Source: Hymenobacter nitidus
GTDB lineage: Bacteria > Bacteroidota > Bacteroidia > Cytophagales > Hymenobacteraceae
Assembly: GCF_020447315.1 (NCBI RefSeq)
Contig: NZ_JAJADQ010000013.1
Location: 93,742-157,741 of the forward strand
Direction of reading: 5' to 3'
Length of the DNA stretch: 64,000 nucleotides
Under the pieces are notes generated by a model. That model ran no database searches. It saw only the letters and a list, made by a program, of their open reading frames with translations, and was not told the origin of the DNA. This document shows positions 27,394 to 36,719 of the stretch, one piece after another (the first letter of the stretch is position 1; each line of letters opens with the position of its first letter). A program made the translations under genes and the position numbers.

Positions 27394-27637
27394 TAATGTG
27401 CTAATTTTTAATGTGCTGATGTTCTAAATGTGAAAAATGTGTCCTTGCGAGGCGTGAGCCGACCCACTCCGTCCTCTGAGATGTACCAAGCTTCCTTCAC
27501 TGAAAAGCCCCAACGCCTGAGCAGGCGTTAGGGCTTTCTGGTAACAGGTCATGGGTCACTAGCAGAGGGCGGATTGCCGCGCTTCGCTCGCAAGGACACG
27601 TTCCGCTCATTCAGCACATGAAGTTATCAGCACATTA
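27394..27637. repeat. MITE-like palindromic element with flanking short repeats
   Basis: A 161-bp element (27439-27599) has 13-bp perfect terminal inverted repeats (GTGTCCTTGCGAG and complement), extending imperfectly for about 50 bp each side, and an internal 16-bp hairpin with one mismatch (27504-27537) that can end transcription from both convergent neighbours. It is flanked by AATGTGCTGAT (27410-27420) and its inverse (27626-27636), the latter overlapping the stop of the ABC ATPase gene. No ORF is inside. Confidence 0.75.
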
Positions 27638-28372
27638 GACTACCAGGCTTTCCTCACTTTCCAGAAAAGCCCGCTCGGCTTGCACGGTGGCCACCGACAG
27701 CGGCTGCAGCTGCGGCTCGGGGCGGGACAGGTTCAGCAGGTAGCCGGGCATGCTGGCTAGGTTGTCGAGGTCGTGGGTGATGCAGAGGATGGTTTTGCTG
27801 GCCTGGTTTACCCACTCCTGCAGCAGGTCGAACACGCGGCGGCGGTAGTACACATCCAGCTGCTGGGTAGGCTCGTCGAGCAGGTAAAGACCGGCATCCT
27901 GCAGGGCCAGCTGGGCCAGCCACACCAGCTGCTGCTCGCCACCCGAGAGCTGAGTGAAGTCGCGCCTCGCTAGGTGCCGTGCCCCCACGCGCTGCAGAGC
28001 GGCTTCGGCCAATTCGTAATCCTGCCGGGTGTAGGAGCTCAGGAAGCTCTGGTGCCGGAAGCGCCCCATCACGACCAGCTCCCGCACCTCAATCGGAAAA
28101 CCGACGGAGCTGCGCTGGGGCAGATGCGCCAGCAGGCCGGTAGCCGCCGCCCGCCGCACCTGGCGCAGGTCCTGGCCCGCCACGCGCACCGTGCCCTGGT
28201 AGGAAATCTGGCCGGTAAGAGCCCGAAACAGCGTGGTTTTGCCGCAGCCGTTGTGCCCGATAACCGCCACGAAAGCCGGGCCGGGCAGGCACAAAAAAAG
28301 GTTGCGGAGCAGAACGCGCTGTTCGTACCCCGCAACCAGATTTTCAATCGTTAGAACTGAGAGTTCAGACAT
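27635..28372 (-). CDS. ABC transporter ATP-binding protein, Fe-siderophore/cobalamin type
   Basis: 245 residues. Walker A GHNGCGKTT (39-47), Q-loop HLPQRSSVGFPIEV, signature LSGGEQQ (142-148), Walker B LYLLDEPT (162-169) and switch His in CITHDLDN. The spacing and FPIEVRELVVMGR after the Q-loop place it with FecE/BtuD-type importers for iron chelates, haem or cobalamin (COG1120-like). The permease and binding protein are not adjacent, which is unusual for this family. The gene's stop overlaps the repeat flank and its first codons resemble the short AGAACT repeats upstream. Confidence 0.88.
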   Translation of the reverse strand: MSELSVLTIENLVAGYEQRVLLRNLFLCLPGPAFVAVIGHNGCGKTTLFRALTGQISYQGTVRVAGQDLRQVRRAAATGLLAHLPQRSSVGFPIEVRELVVMGRFRHQSFLSSYTRQDYELAEAALQRVGARHLARRDFTQLSGGEQQLVWLAQLALQDAGLYLLDEPTQQLDVYYRRRVFDLLQEWVNQASKTILCITHDLDNLASMPGYLLNLSRPEPQLQPLSVATVQAERAFLESEESLVV

Positions 28373-28440
28373 CAGAACGGAGAAGGGGCTATAAGTACCG
28401 TCGACCAGATGAAGTGGTCTAAGTTCTAAACTCTGAGTTC
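28351..28440. repeat. AGAACT-type short repeat cluster
   Basis: TTAGAACTGAGAGTTCAGA inside the first codons of the ABC ATPase gene is echoed by AAGTTCTAAACTCTGAGTTC about 60 nt upstream in inverted sense. The unit is short and degenerate, similar in style to the clusters at 22907 and 27394. Confidence 0.5.
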
Positions 28441-28454
28441 TGAGCTCTTAATTT

Positions 28455-28676
28455 CTAGTATTCGTCTTCGTTGAACATGAAGTCTTCCTTGGTCGGATAG
28501 TCCGGCCACACTTCTTCGATGTTCTCGTAGGGTTGGCCATCGTCTTCCAGGGCCTGCAGGTTCTCTACTACTTCCATCGGAGCACCCGAGCGGATAGAGT
28601 AGTCAATGAGTTCATCCTTGGTGGCAGGCCAGGGGGCATCTTCCAGATACGAAGCCAGTTCGAGGGTCCAATACAT
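28455..28676 (-). CDS. DUF2795 small acidic protein
   Basis: 73 residues beginning MYWTLELASYLEDAPWPATK, followed by KDELIDYSIRSGAPMEVVEN and the acidic end EDFMFNEDEY. The whole length fits the small DUF2795 protein conserved in Bacteroidota; its role is unknown. It is short, highly acidic and probably cytoplasmic. A TACTTTTG promoter box lies 28 nt upstream of the ATG, so it is transcribed separately from the DUF349 gene behind it. Confidence 0.85.
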   Translation of the reverse strand: MYWTLELASYLEDAPWPATKDELIDYSIRSGAPMEVVENLQALEDDGQPYENIEEVWPDYPTKEDFMFNEDEY

Positions 28677-28704
28677 AGTCGTGTGTGCTACAAAAAAAGG
28701 TTGG

Positions 28705-28712
28705 CAAAAGTA
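28705..28712 (-). promoter_or_regulatory. TACTTTTG -7 box for the DUF2795 gene
   Basis: The minus strand reads TACTTTTGCCAACC, sharing 14 bases with the queA promoter region. No TTG is seen at the expected -33 position. Confidence 0.5.
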
Positions 28713-28810
28713 GTGTTTAAAAGTAACTCGTGAGCCGCCTACTTGCTTAACACGGCTCAGGTAGATTGGTTGCTTCAGCAGGACAACGTAAAATACCTCT
28801 GAATGTTGGG

Positions 28811-30115
28811 CTACGCAACCAAGCGCTGGCGCAAGATGTCGATTAGCTCGGTTTTCGTGCGGATTTTGCGGTCGAAGGCCCGGACCTTTCCCTGCAGCAT
28901 CGTCCGGAAAGTGTCGTTACCGGGCGAGTCGCTGAGCTTGCCCAGGTTTTCCTGCAGCACCTCACGCTCCTGCTGATCCGACTTGATAAAGTCGCGCAGG
29001 GCCTGCACGCGGGTGTTTATCTGGTCTTCCTTAGTCAGCACCTCGGAGCTGCCAGCCTGACGTTTGCGAATAAAGTGCTCCAACGCACTCATTTCAAACA
29101 CTTTGTCGCAAGCCAGGATAAACTGCTCCCATACCCGGTCTGATTCCTCGCCGCGCACGGGGCCCACCTTTTTCCAGGCGGCCTGCAGCTCTTTGGCGCG
29201 GGCCACGGCCTCGTTCATGGGGCGGTTCAGCAGAGCATCAGCCTCGGCTACCAAGGCGCGCTTGCGGCTTAGGTTGTCGTCGGGGCCCGTCGAAACGGTT
29301 TCCACCTTTTTGGTATTGATGTGCTCCTTGAGGCGCTCGAAGAAGTGGTTGTGAGCCGCCCGGAAGCGCGTCCACAGGTCGTTGGCCTGCTTGCGGGGCA
29401 GCGAGCCGCCCACTTCTTTCCACTCCTGCTGCAGCTGCTTGAGCTTGGCGGTGGTGCCTTCGAAGTCGTCGGAGTTCTGCAGGGCTTCCGATTTGTGAAT
29501 CAGTTCTTTGTACTTGTCGAAGACGCGGTTGGTCATGGCCTTTTTCTGGGCCATGAAGTCCTTTTTCTTCACGAAGAACTCTTCCACTGCATCCCGGAAG
29601 CGCGTCTCCAGCTCCTCGGTAATCTCCTTATCCACGGGGCCGGTTTTAATCCAGGCCTGGCGCAGGTCCTTGAGCTTGTCGCCGGCTTCCTGCCAGTCGA
29701 TGGTGTCGCGCAGGGCTTCGGTTTCCTGAATCAAGCTGATTTTGGTCGCCAGATTCTTCTCCCGGTTGCGGGCAATGGTGACCTTGATATTCTCTTCCGC
29801 CTCGGTGAGGCGGCGGTGCAGGGTTTCAAAGTCGCCGAGACCATCGTAGACGGCCGTTTGCTCTTTCAGGTGCAGGGCCTTCATCAGAAATGAGCCCTTG
29901 TTCTCCGACTCCTCCATTTTCTGCAGGAGGTCATCAACTTTGGCGCGGAAGTTCTCGAAGCGTTGGGCGAAGTACAGCAGCGCTGCTTCTTCCGAATCTT
30001 TAACCAGGCCTACCCGCCGGGCTGGCAGGTTCATTATCGGTTGAAGCCACACCTGGTCGCCCTCGATGTAGCCATAACGGCGAGCTTCGGCCAGTAAGTG
30101 GTCTTGTTGTTCCAT
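28811..30115 (-). CDS. DUF349 domain protein
   Basis: 434 residues, almost entirely helical and highly charged. Repeated DUF349 units show the pattern 'W....P......WxxF......FF': LRQAWIKTGPVDKEITEELE..FRDAVEEFF, LQQEWKEVGGSLPRK..DLWTRFRAAHNHFF, LQAAWKKVGPVRGEESDRVWEQFI. Such coiled, spectrin-like proteins are common in Bacteroidota and Actinobacteria; some are reported as nucleoid or stress associated, but no function can be assigned here. No signal peptide, so cytoplasmic. It has a long upstream gap of over 500 bases shared with the divergent ettA gene. Confidence 0.9.
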   Translation of the reverse strand: MEQQDHLLAEARRYGYIEGDQVWLQPIMNLPARRVGLVKDSEEAALLYFAQRFENFRAKVDDLLQKMEESENKGSFLMKALHLKEQTAVYDGLGDFETLHRRLTEAEENIKVTIARNREKNLATKISLIQETEALRDTIDWQEAGDKLKDLRQAWIKTGPVDKEITEELETRFRDAVEEFFVKKKDFMAQKKAMTNRVFDKYKELIHKSEALQNSDDFEGTTAKLKQLQQEWKEVGGSLPRKQANDLWTRFRAAHNHFFERLKEHINTKKVETVSTGPDDNLSRKRALVAEADALLNRPMNEAVARAKELQAAWKKVGPVRGEESDRVWEQFILACDKVFEMSALEHFIRKRQAGSSEVLTKEDQINTRVQALRDFIKSDQQEREVLQENLGKLSDSPGNDTFRTMLQGKVRAFDRKIRTKTELIDILRQRLVA

Positions 30116-30642
30116 AAACGAATAACGCGGGGCGAATAGGGGGTGAAGTGGGGTTCAGAGCGGAAATATGGGCAACATTTACGGCATGCCTAACAGTTTG
30201 CAGTGTTTTTTACCGGCGGCTCCGCATTCTGCGGAATCTTACGCCGGGCTACCTACCTTTGGTGAGCCGCCCCGTGGGTTGTGGCCGTCGGGGCTACAAG
30301 CCAGAAGGCAGCTTCTGAAAGGTAGGCTACGCACTGGCAGCCTGCACGGTTATGACAAACCCATAACGTGCCGCAGGCAAAGCAGGTGTGCGGCCACTCC
30401 AAATACAACCGGTTAGAATGCGCAATGAGCCCGCAAAATATCGAGTATTACTAAAACCCCAACTGTTTAAAGTTTCCGCGGGCTTTGTTCGACACGCGGC
30501 AGCCGGGCAAAAGCAGCCGACGGGCCGGTAAAAATTCCGGTCTGCACCGCTCCCGGTCACCTCGGGGCTTATTTGCCGCTCCGCATTTCGTTTTTCTGTT
30601 TCTCCACGGCCCCGTGCCCGTTTACCTCCCAACTACCCTTCC
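30116..30642. other. Divergent intergenic region upstream of ettA
   Basis: No convincing gene. A TACCTTTG box occurs at about 30252 but no gene follows it closely. The last 100 bases before ettA contain AT-rich patches and a stretch rich in pyrimidines. I see no strong hairpin or repeat. Confidence 0.4.
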
Positions 30643-32307
<1,665 letters not shown>

Positions 32308-32328
32308 AGCTAATGCTCAACTAACAAA

Positions 32329-32362
32329 AACGCGCCGCCGGAAGCATTTCCGGCGGCGCGTT
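32329..32362 (+). terminator. Terminator after ettA
   Basis: A perfect 15-bp stem (AACGCGCCGCCGGAA with complement) around GCAT. The core GCCGCCGGAAGCATTTC also occurs in the hairpin at 6390-6429. Confidence 0.85.
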
Positions 32363-32401
32363 CTGTTATGCAAGTAGCAAGCTTTGAAAATGCGGGCAAG
32401 C

Positions 32402-33490
32402 CTAGTCTTTTTGAGAAACTCCCCATTTGAGAGCGGTTTTAAACCCAATACCATTGCGTTTCAAATCCTTGGCGAATTCGCTGTACAGAGATAAATGCAG
32501 CCATAGATTTTCAGTTAGTCGAGGCTCTATTACTGCCGAAATAAGTCCGGCTACGTCGGTCGGTTGGTTGCTGCCGTCAGTTGCTTTCAGGTCACGGTCG
32601 ATAAAAGTAGCGGCACCTTCCAAGGACGTTTTAATGGAGCCGATGCTACCACGCAAACGCAGGCCAGCCAAAAAGGAATTTTGCGAGTAGAGGTCACCCG
32701 GTTTGTTTGTGTTGGCTACCTTTTCATCCCAACGCCCTCGAACATGTACGATACCTTGCACTGTGGTGCCTAAACCATAGCTTAAAGAGGTCCAAGCTGC
32801 AAAACCGTTGTACTCCAGGTCGTTTATTCGGCTAGAATCACTGCGGCTGCTCAGCGCAGCGGCGGCGGTCCATACAAAGCCCTGCTCGCCAGCTTGACGG
32901 AATTTTGTTGCCTGTTCTTCCTTTAAACGGGCAATTTCAGCGTCTTTGGCTTGTGCGCCTCTGGCATCAGGCGGAAAGCCAACATTGGCCATAGCTTGCT
33001 TATCTAGATTATCGTAAAACTTCAGAACCGTACTATCTAGCCGTGGGTCACTCGTGTTGAGTAAGGTGAAATGAATACCAACAGCACCTTGTAGAGCTTC
33101 ATCTACAGAACTTTGGCCTTTGGTGGTACCGAGGGAAAACTGGGTATTCGCAAAGAATCTTCTAACAGAACTTTCTCGATACTGCTGCAAAGTGGTAGTA
33201 GCCATAAACGGTGCCGCGTCAATAGCCACTCCGCTTTGGATACGACCGCTCTGATCAATGGCGTCCGCGAGAGAAGCCGCAAATAGTCGAGGACTAATAG
33301 GCCGCACTACATTTTCGGGTGATACGCCTAACGTGACAAAGGCTGGAGATGCCGGCACGGAAAAGTCGAAGCTGCGGCTGCTGGCCGGTTTAGTATCTCC
33401 CTGGTGCCCTTGGGCCACTGAGTATTGTGGCATCATCCCCCAAAGGAGTACTAAGCTTGCCGTCGATAGAGCGTAGATATAATCTTTCAT
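32402..33490 (-). CDS. Secreted/outer-membrane-like protein of an unrecognised operon
   Basis: 362 residues from MKDYIYALSTASLVLLWGM, with a signal peptide cleaved near SVAQ. The middle has a charged helical stretch (ARGAQAKDAEIARLKEEQAT, about 170-195). The C-terminal half alternates hydrophobic and polar residues in strands ending in aromatics (GFVWTAAAALSS, FAAWTSLSYGLG, NLWLHLSLYSEF, GIGFKTALKWG), as in outer-membrane beta-barrels. The ATG overlaps the stop of the upstream gene (ATGA), showing translational coupling. GC content is visibly lower than in flanking housekeeping genes. Family not recognised; location inferred. Confidence 0.75.
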   Translation of the reverse strand: MKDYIYALSTASLVLLWGMMPQYSVAQGHQGDTKPASSRSFDFSVPASPAFVTLGVSPENVVRPISPRLFAASLADAIDQSGRIQSGVAIDAAPFMATTTLQQYRESSVRRFFANTQFSLGTTKGQSSVDEALQGAVGIHFTLLNTSDPRLDSTVLKFYDNLDKQAMANVGFPPDARGAQAKDAEIARLKEEQATKFRQAGEQGFVWTAAAALSSRSDSSRINDLEYNGFAAWTSLSYGLGTTVQGIVHVRGRWDEKVANTNKPGDLYSQNSFLAGLRLRGSIGSIKTSLEGAATFIDRDLKATDGSNQPTDVAGLISAVIEPRLTENLWLHLSLYSEFAKDLKRNGIGFKTALKWGVSQKD

Positions 33491-33897
33491 GTGAGCTGAC
33501 AAAAACCATTAAAGCTTTTAGAAGGACCATCAAATGATCCTTGCTTCGTGACAGGCGGGTTTAATACATCATTGTCATTTTGGGTGATGCGCAGAGTGAA
33601 ATCATAAGGCTCAGCTGAATTATCACTGAAACCGAAAAAGGTAATCGACCACCCGAACTTCCAGCCAGTCATCTCCTTAATGGCGTTGACTTTGGGCTCA
33701 TGAGGTGGGAATATCGTTGGGTCCAAGACTATTTTTCTGAGGCTCTGTTTATTGTCGCCCTGATTAATCTCTATCCATGTACCGGTATTAGGTGCCTGAA
33801 CCAGAAAATGAAACTTGCAGTAAGAAATGCCGCCCATAGAAAGCTCTACTATTGGCATTGGGCCGTTGGGGTCAAAGGTTGCCGTGTTGTCAGCCAT
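33487..33897 (-). CDS. Small beta-rich protein of an unrecognised operon
   Basis: 136 residues from MADNTATFDPNGPMPIVEL; upstream extension is not supported. No signal peptide or membrane segment. Aromatic-rich short strands (YCKFHFLVQAPNTGTWIEI, GWKFGWSITFFGFSDNS, YDFTLRITQND) suggest a soluble beta-sandwich. Two cysteines (SYCKF, GFCQL). It lies 112 nt after the membrane protein gene and overlaps the following gene by four bases, so it is the middle of a three-gene unit. Codon use is AT-richer than the window average. Function unknown; a lectin-like or scaffold role would be guesswork. Confidence 0.7.
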   Translation of the reverse strand: MADNTATFDPNGPMPIVELSMGGISYCKFHFLVQAPNTGTWIEINQGDNKQSLRKIVLDPTIFPPHEPKVNAIKEMTGWKFGWSITFFGFSDNSAEPYDFTLRITQNDNDVLNPPVTKQGSFDGPSKSFNGFCQLT

Positions 33898-34009
33898 GGT
33901 TGTGAAGTATGAAAGCAATTGATTAGTAAGTCGATATAGGGGACGGCCCGGTAGGATTTCGACAAATAGCCGTTGATCCAGAAGGCTAGCTGAACCCTGC
34001 CGCAATTAA

Positions 34010-35455
34010 TTAAGTGTTGTTTGGCATCCGGGGGGGCTTGATTCCCAAATTGCGGATGTTGACAACTCGGCAGAGCAGATCAAACCAGAAGGGGGCGCCG
34101 ATGGCCAGAGCCACGGCGGTGATGAACCACCCGAGCCAGGTCTGCCAGCCTTGTTGAACCTGGTGTTGGGGATTAAACCAGTGACCTTTCTGCGCTTGGC
34201 TGCGCCTGGCGGAGTCTGCTTGGGCTTCTTTACGAAGGGAATCGAGCTGGATTTTCTGTTGCCCAGCAAGTACAGCAGGAGTTCTATTCGCGCTATTGGC
34301 CAGTTCCTGGGGCTTGGTGCCCGGAACCCGGAGCAGCGAGGTGGTTTTCCATTGGTAGCCCGTCACTGCTAAGTCTTGCTCAAGCAGTTCCTGGTTTTGC
34401 CGCTGATAGCGCCTGTAGTGCGCCGGCACGCTTACCAGCACCCACGAGTCGTCGGCAGCTCTGGGGACTTTGCCGGCCAGACCACCTTTTAGCTTGCCGT
34501 TCTTGTCACGCAAACGGGCTTCTGTACGGGCTGGTACTTCCACGTAAAAATCCACCAGCTTGGTGCTGTCTACCGGCGGCAAGCTCACTTTGCGCGCTTT
34601 GATAGTATCACCCGTTCCCCGCCCGATGGGGAAGCCGTAGCCCAGTAGCTCCTCTACTGCGTCGTCAATAGCCTTTTGGGTAGCTTGAGTATAGACTATT
34701 GCCGAATCAGTACGGGGCGGCACTTTGGGTGGAATAAGGGCTTTGCCTTCGGCACTCGCGGGTAGCTTTTGGGTGATTAGAGTAGAAATCTGGCCCCGCT
34801 CAGCATCATGGGTGTGCAGATACTGGATAATGTAGGGCGTATCGATATTGCCGACTACGGCTACTATCATCCCAATAAAAAGGAGCCGGGGCCGGACGCG
34901 GCGCTTGTACCAGCCGGTAAGCCGCTCGCCGTAGGCGTCGTACCAGTGTGCAATGGCTTGCTGGTACTTCTCAAACGCGTCAGCCTTGGTTTGATCGACG
35001 TTGCCTAGTAGCTCGGTTAATAACTTAGTCGTTTGCGAGTCGATAGTAGCCGGTGGAGCCAGGAGGGCCGCTGCGACAGTTGAGATTGGAGTAGCCGGGG
35101 CGGCAGCTGCTCCCGCAGTAGGAGCCAACAGCTCCAGCAGCGTTTTGGCGAACAAATCGGGTGCTATATAGGCGGGTAGGCCATCTTTACCGAGCCACCA
35201 CAGTATGCGGTTTTGGGTGGATATAACCGCCGGGCTGGCCTGTGCCGATGGCGAAAGGGTTGCAATAGGAGCCTTGGTGTACAAGGCATTGGTGGTAGTG
35301 ACGCCCAGCGTTCCTTCCAACTCCCGATAAAGGAACTTGCCCCGGACATTGCGGTAGCCAGCCCAAAGCTCATAGATGGATAAGACCACTTGGCTGCAGA
35401 GCAGATACAGAAAAGCCATTGACATGGCTATTTCAAGCAACATGGTCAGTGTCAT
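34010..35455 (-). CDS. Membrane protein with WYDxxxERxxGWYKRR motif, unknown function
   Basis: 482 residues from MTLTMLLEIAMSMAFLYLLC. A first membrane helix (about 5-25) precedes ELWAGYRNVRGKFLYREL and a segment with LPAYIAPDLFAKTLLELL. Around 200-250 the motif WYDAYGERLTGWYKRRVRP is followed by a helix LLFIGMIVAVVGNI, and a last helix (GWFITAVALAIGAPFWFDLL) lies near the C-terminus. I recall this combination ('P.YI....FA..LL.LL', 'WYD...R.sGWYKRR') from a widespread family of hypothetical membrane proteins with no assigned role. First gene of the three-gene unit. Confidence 0.75.
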   Translation of the reverse strand: MTLTMLLEIAMSMAFLYLLCSQVVLSIYELWAGYRNVRGKFLYRELEGTLGVTTTNALYTKAPIATLSPSAQASPAVISTQNRILWWLGKDGLPAYIAPDLFAKTLLELLAPTAGAAAAPATPISTVAAALLAPPATIDSQTTKLLTELLGNVDQTKADAFEKYQQAIAHWYDAYGERLTGWYKRRVRPRLLFIGMIVAVVGNIDTPYIIQYLHTHDAERGQISTLITQKLPASAEGKALIPPKVPPRTDSAIVYTQATQKAIDDAVEELLGYGFPIGRGTGDTIKARKVSLPPVDSTKLVDFYVEVPARTEARLRDKNGKLKGGLAGKVPRAADDSWVLVSVPAHYRRYQRQNQELLEQDLAVTGYQWKTTSLLRVPGTKPQELANSANRTPAVLAGQQKIQLDSLRKEAQADSARRSQAQKGHWFNPQHQVQQGWQTWLGWFITAVALAIGAPFWFDLLCRVVNIRNLGIKPPRMPNNT

Positions 35456-35554
35456 ATGCCAGGAGTGAGAGTGGGAAGCCGCAATGGAAAAGTATGGGGC
35501 GGCAGAATCAGATGCCTCCGTACCAGCACTGAAGTTTGCGTAGTGCGCGCATAA

Positions 35555-35713
35555 GCTGCCATTGAGAAGCACCTGCCCGTTACTGAGGCCTTACAGGCTG
35601 CTGTTCGCCTCATTCAAATTCAGCCGAGCCTCCCTTTAGTGCAGTGGCTTCTCGAGGGCATCTCATTGGCAGAGCACAATGGCCCGGTGCTGCACCTGCC
35701 GCGCACCTGGTAG
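35555..35713 (+). pseudogene. Remnant of a truncated gene (3' end)
   Basis: A 52-codon open stretch without a start codon follows an in-frame TAA and ends at TAG. It reads protein-like (EKHLPVTEALQAAVRLI, PLVQWLLEGISLAEHNG, PVLHLPRTW) with regular codon use and is followed within 25 bases by a terminator. The most likely explanation is the 3' end of a gene whose front was lost when the neighbouring three-gene unit arrived. Family unknown; the stretch is short and could be chance. Confidence 0.4.
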
Positions 35714-35733
35714 CCGCTTATGCGCTCAACAAA

Positions 35734-35758
35734 AAGCCGGTGTATGCACCGGCTTTTT
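35734..35758. terminator. Bidirectional terminator
   Basis: AAAAAGCCGGTG and CACCGGCTTTTT pair nearly perfectly around a TATG loop. It lies between the remnant on the plus strand and the HMA-like gene on the minus strand. Confidence 0.85.
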
Positions 35759-35787
35759 CTATACTAAAGCAATCAGTAAGTCTGGCC

Positions 35788-36006
35788 TTAGTCGGGTAGC
35801 ACTTCGGCCTGAAAGCCCGCTTCTTGCAGCAGTGAAATCAGGCAGGCCGGGGAAACCAAGCCAGTGTGCGATTCTACGCGCAGCACCTTGTCGCAGTCCT
35901 CCAAATCGAAGTTGGCCCGGTACTGCGTGAAGGTGTTGTGGATCTGGTTGAGTAGCAGCCGGGCCTGCCGCCGGGCTGTAACGTTGGTTTTGAATACTTC
36001 TACCAT
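35788..36006 (-). CDS. Small HMA-like protein without metal-binding CxxC
   Basis: 72 residues from MVEVFKTNVTARRQARLLL. The pattern VEVFKTNV..R.QA..LL.QIHNTF..YRANFDLEDCDKVLRVE matches the ferredoxin-like fold of heavy-metal-associated domains as found in small Bacteroidota proteins, but the CxxC metal site is absent; only one Cys in the LEDCDK segment is present. Metal chaperone activity is therefore doubtful. It lies 28 nt after the DoxX-like gene on the same strand and is probably co-transcribed with it. Confidence 0.7.
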   Translation of the reverse strand: MVEVFKTNVTARRQARLLLNQIHNTFTQYRANFDLEDCDKVLRVESHTGLVSPACLISLLQEAGFQAEVLPD

Positions 36007-36034
36007 CGCGCGGACCTGAAAAGGCAGGCTGGAA

Positions 36035-36433
36035 TCAGGCAACGCTGAGCGTGGAATCGAGGCGGGGGGATTCCGCCGTTCTGCGCCGGTTGGTTTGGTA
36101 AGAAACCGCAATTAGCAGAAACCCGATGCTTACGGGCAGCCACTGGCTGAGTGGGTCGCCGACCGCCAGGCCCGAGTACATGGCCCCCGCCAAATCGAAG
36201 ACGAAGCCGGCGTAGGCCCACTCGCGGATGCGCGGAAAGCCCGGCACCAGCAGCGCCACCACGCCCAGCAGCTTGGCCACGCCCAGAAACGGCGACAGAT
36301 AAGCCGGGTAGCCCAGATGCCGGAAAGCTTCAATTGCTTCGGGCACGCTTAGCGCGTTCGAAATGCCGGACATCAGCATCAGCGCTGCCAGAAGGCCGGT
36401 CGAAGTCCAGTAAAGCACATTGTTCGTTTTCAT
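36035..36433 (-). CDS. DoxX-like membrane protein
   Basis: 132 residues from MKTNNVLYWTSTGLLAALM. Four hydrophobic helices in the DoxX order: TGLLAALMLMSGISNAL, then a FRHLGYPAYLSPFLGVAKLLG segment typical of the family, VALLVPGFPRIREWAYAGF, DLAGAMYSGLAVG and PVSIGFLLIAVSYQ. DoxX-like proteins are inner-membrane proteins of mostly unknown activity, some linked to thiosulfate oxidation or redox homeostasis. First gene of a two-gene unit with the HMA-like gene. Confidence 0.85.
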   Translation of the reverse strand: MKTNNVLYWTSTGLLAALMLMSGISNALSVPEAIEAFRHLGYPAYLSPFLGVAKLLGVVALLVPGFPRIREWAYAGFVFDLAGAMYSGLAVGDPLSQWLPVSIGFLLIAVSYQTNRRRTAESPRLDSTLSVA

Positions 36434-36603
36434 GGGAAGCAGGTTTAGCACTGTACAACAGAAAAGAGAAGCGGCTTTGATAACGTGTTTGCTAATTTGG
36501 GTAGTTGGAATCTATCCTGTATTAGAGTTTTGTTGCCAACAAATTTAGTATTTGTGCGGCCAAAACGGGGGGGCATTTCCGACTTATTGCGGGGCAATTG
36601 CGA

Positions 36604-36663
36604 CAGGGCAGGACACTGCAAAGCCCCCAAGCTGCCTCGGAGGCTTCGCGGTATCCTGCCCTG
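36604..36663. repeat. Long imperfect palindrome in intergenic DNA
   Basis: Arms of about 22 nt (CAGGGCAGGACACTGCAAAG opposite an imperfect complement ending CCTGCCCTG) can fold into one hairpin. It lies between the DoxX-like gene start and the antiporter stop. It may be the antiporter terminator or a small mobile palindrome. Confidence 0.55.
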
Positions 36664-36719
36664 ATGGGTTTGCCACTGCTGTTGGTCTGGGAGCTTGCCT
36701 GACCGGCAAAGTGCTGCGG

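Noticed and set aside
30168..30416. An 82-codon plus-strand frame upstream of ettA
   Set aside because: No codon bias or motifs; Cys/Arg/Ser-rich random-looking product.
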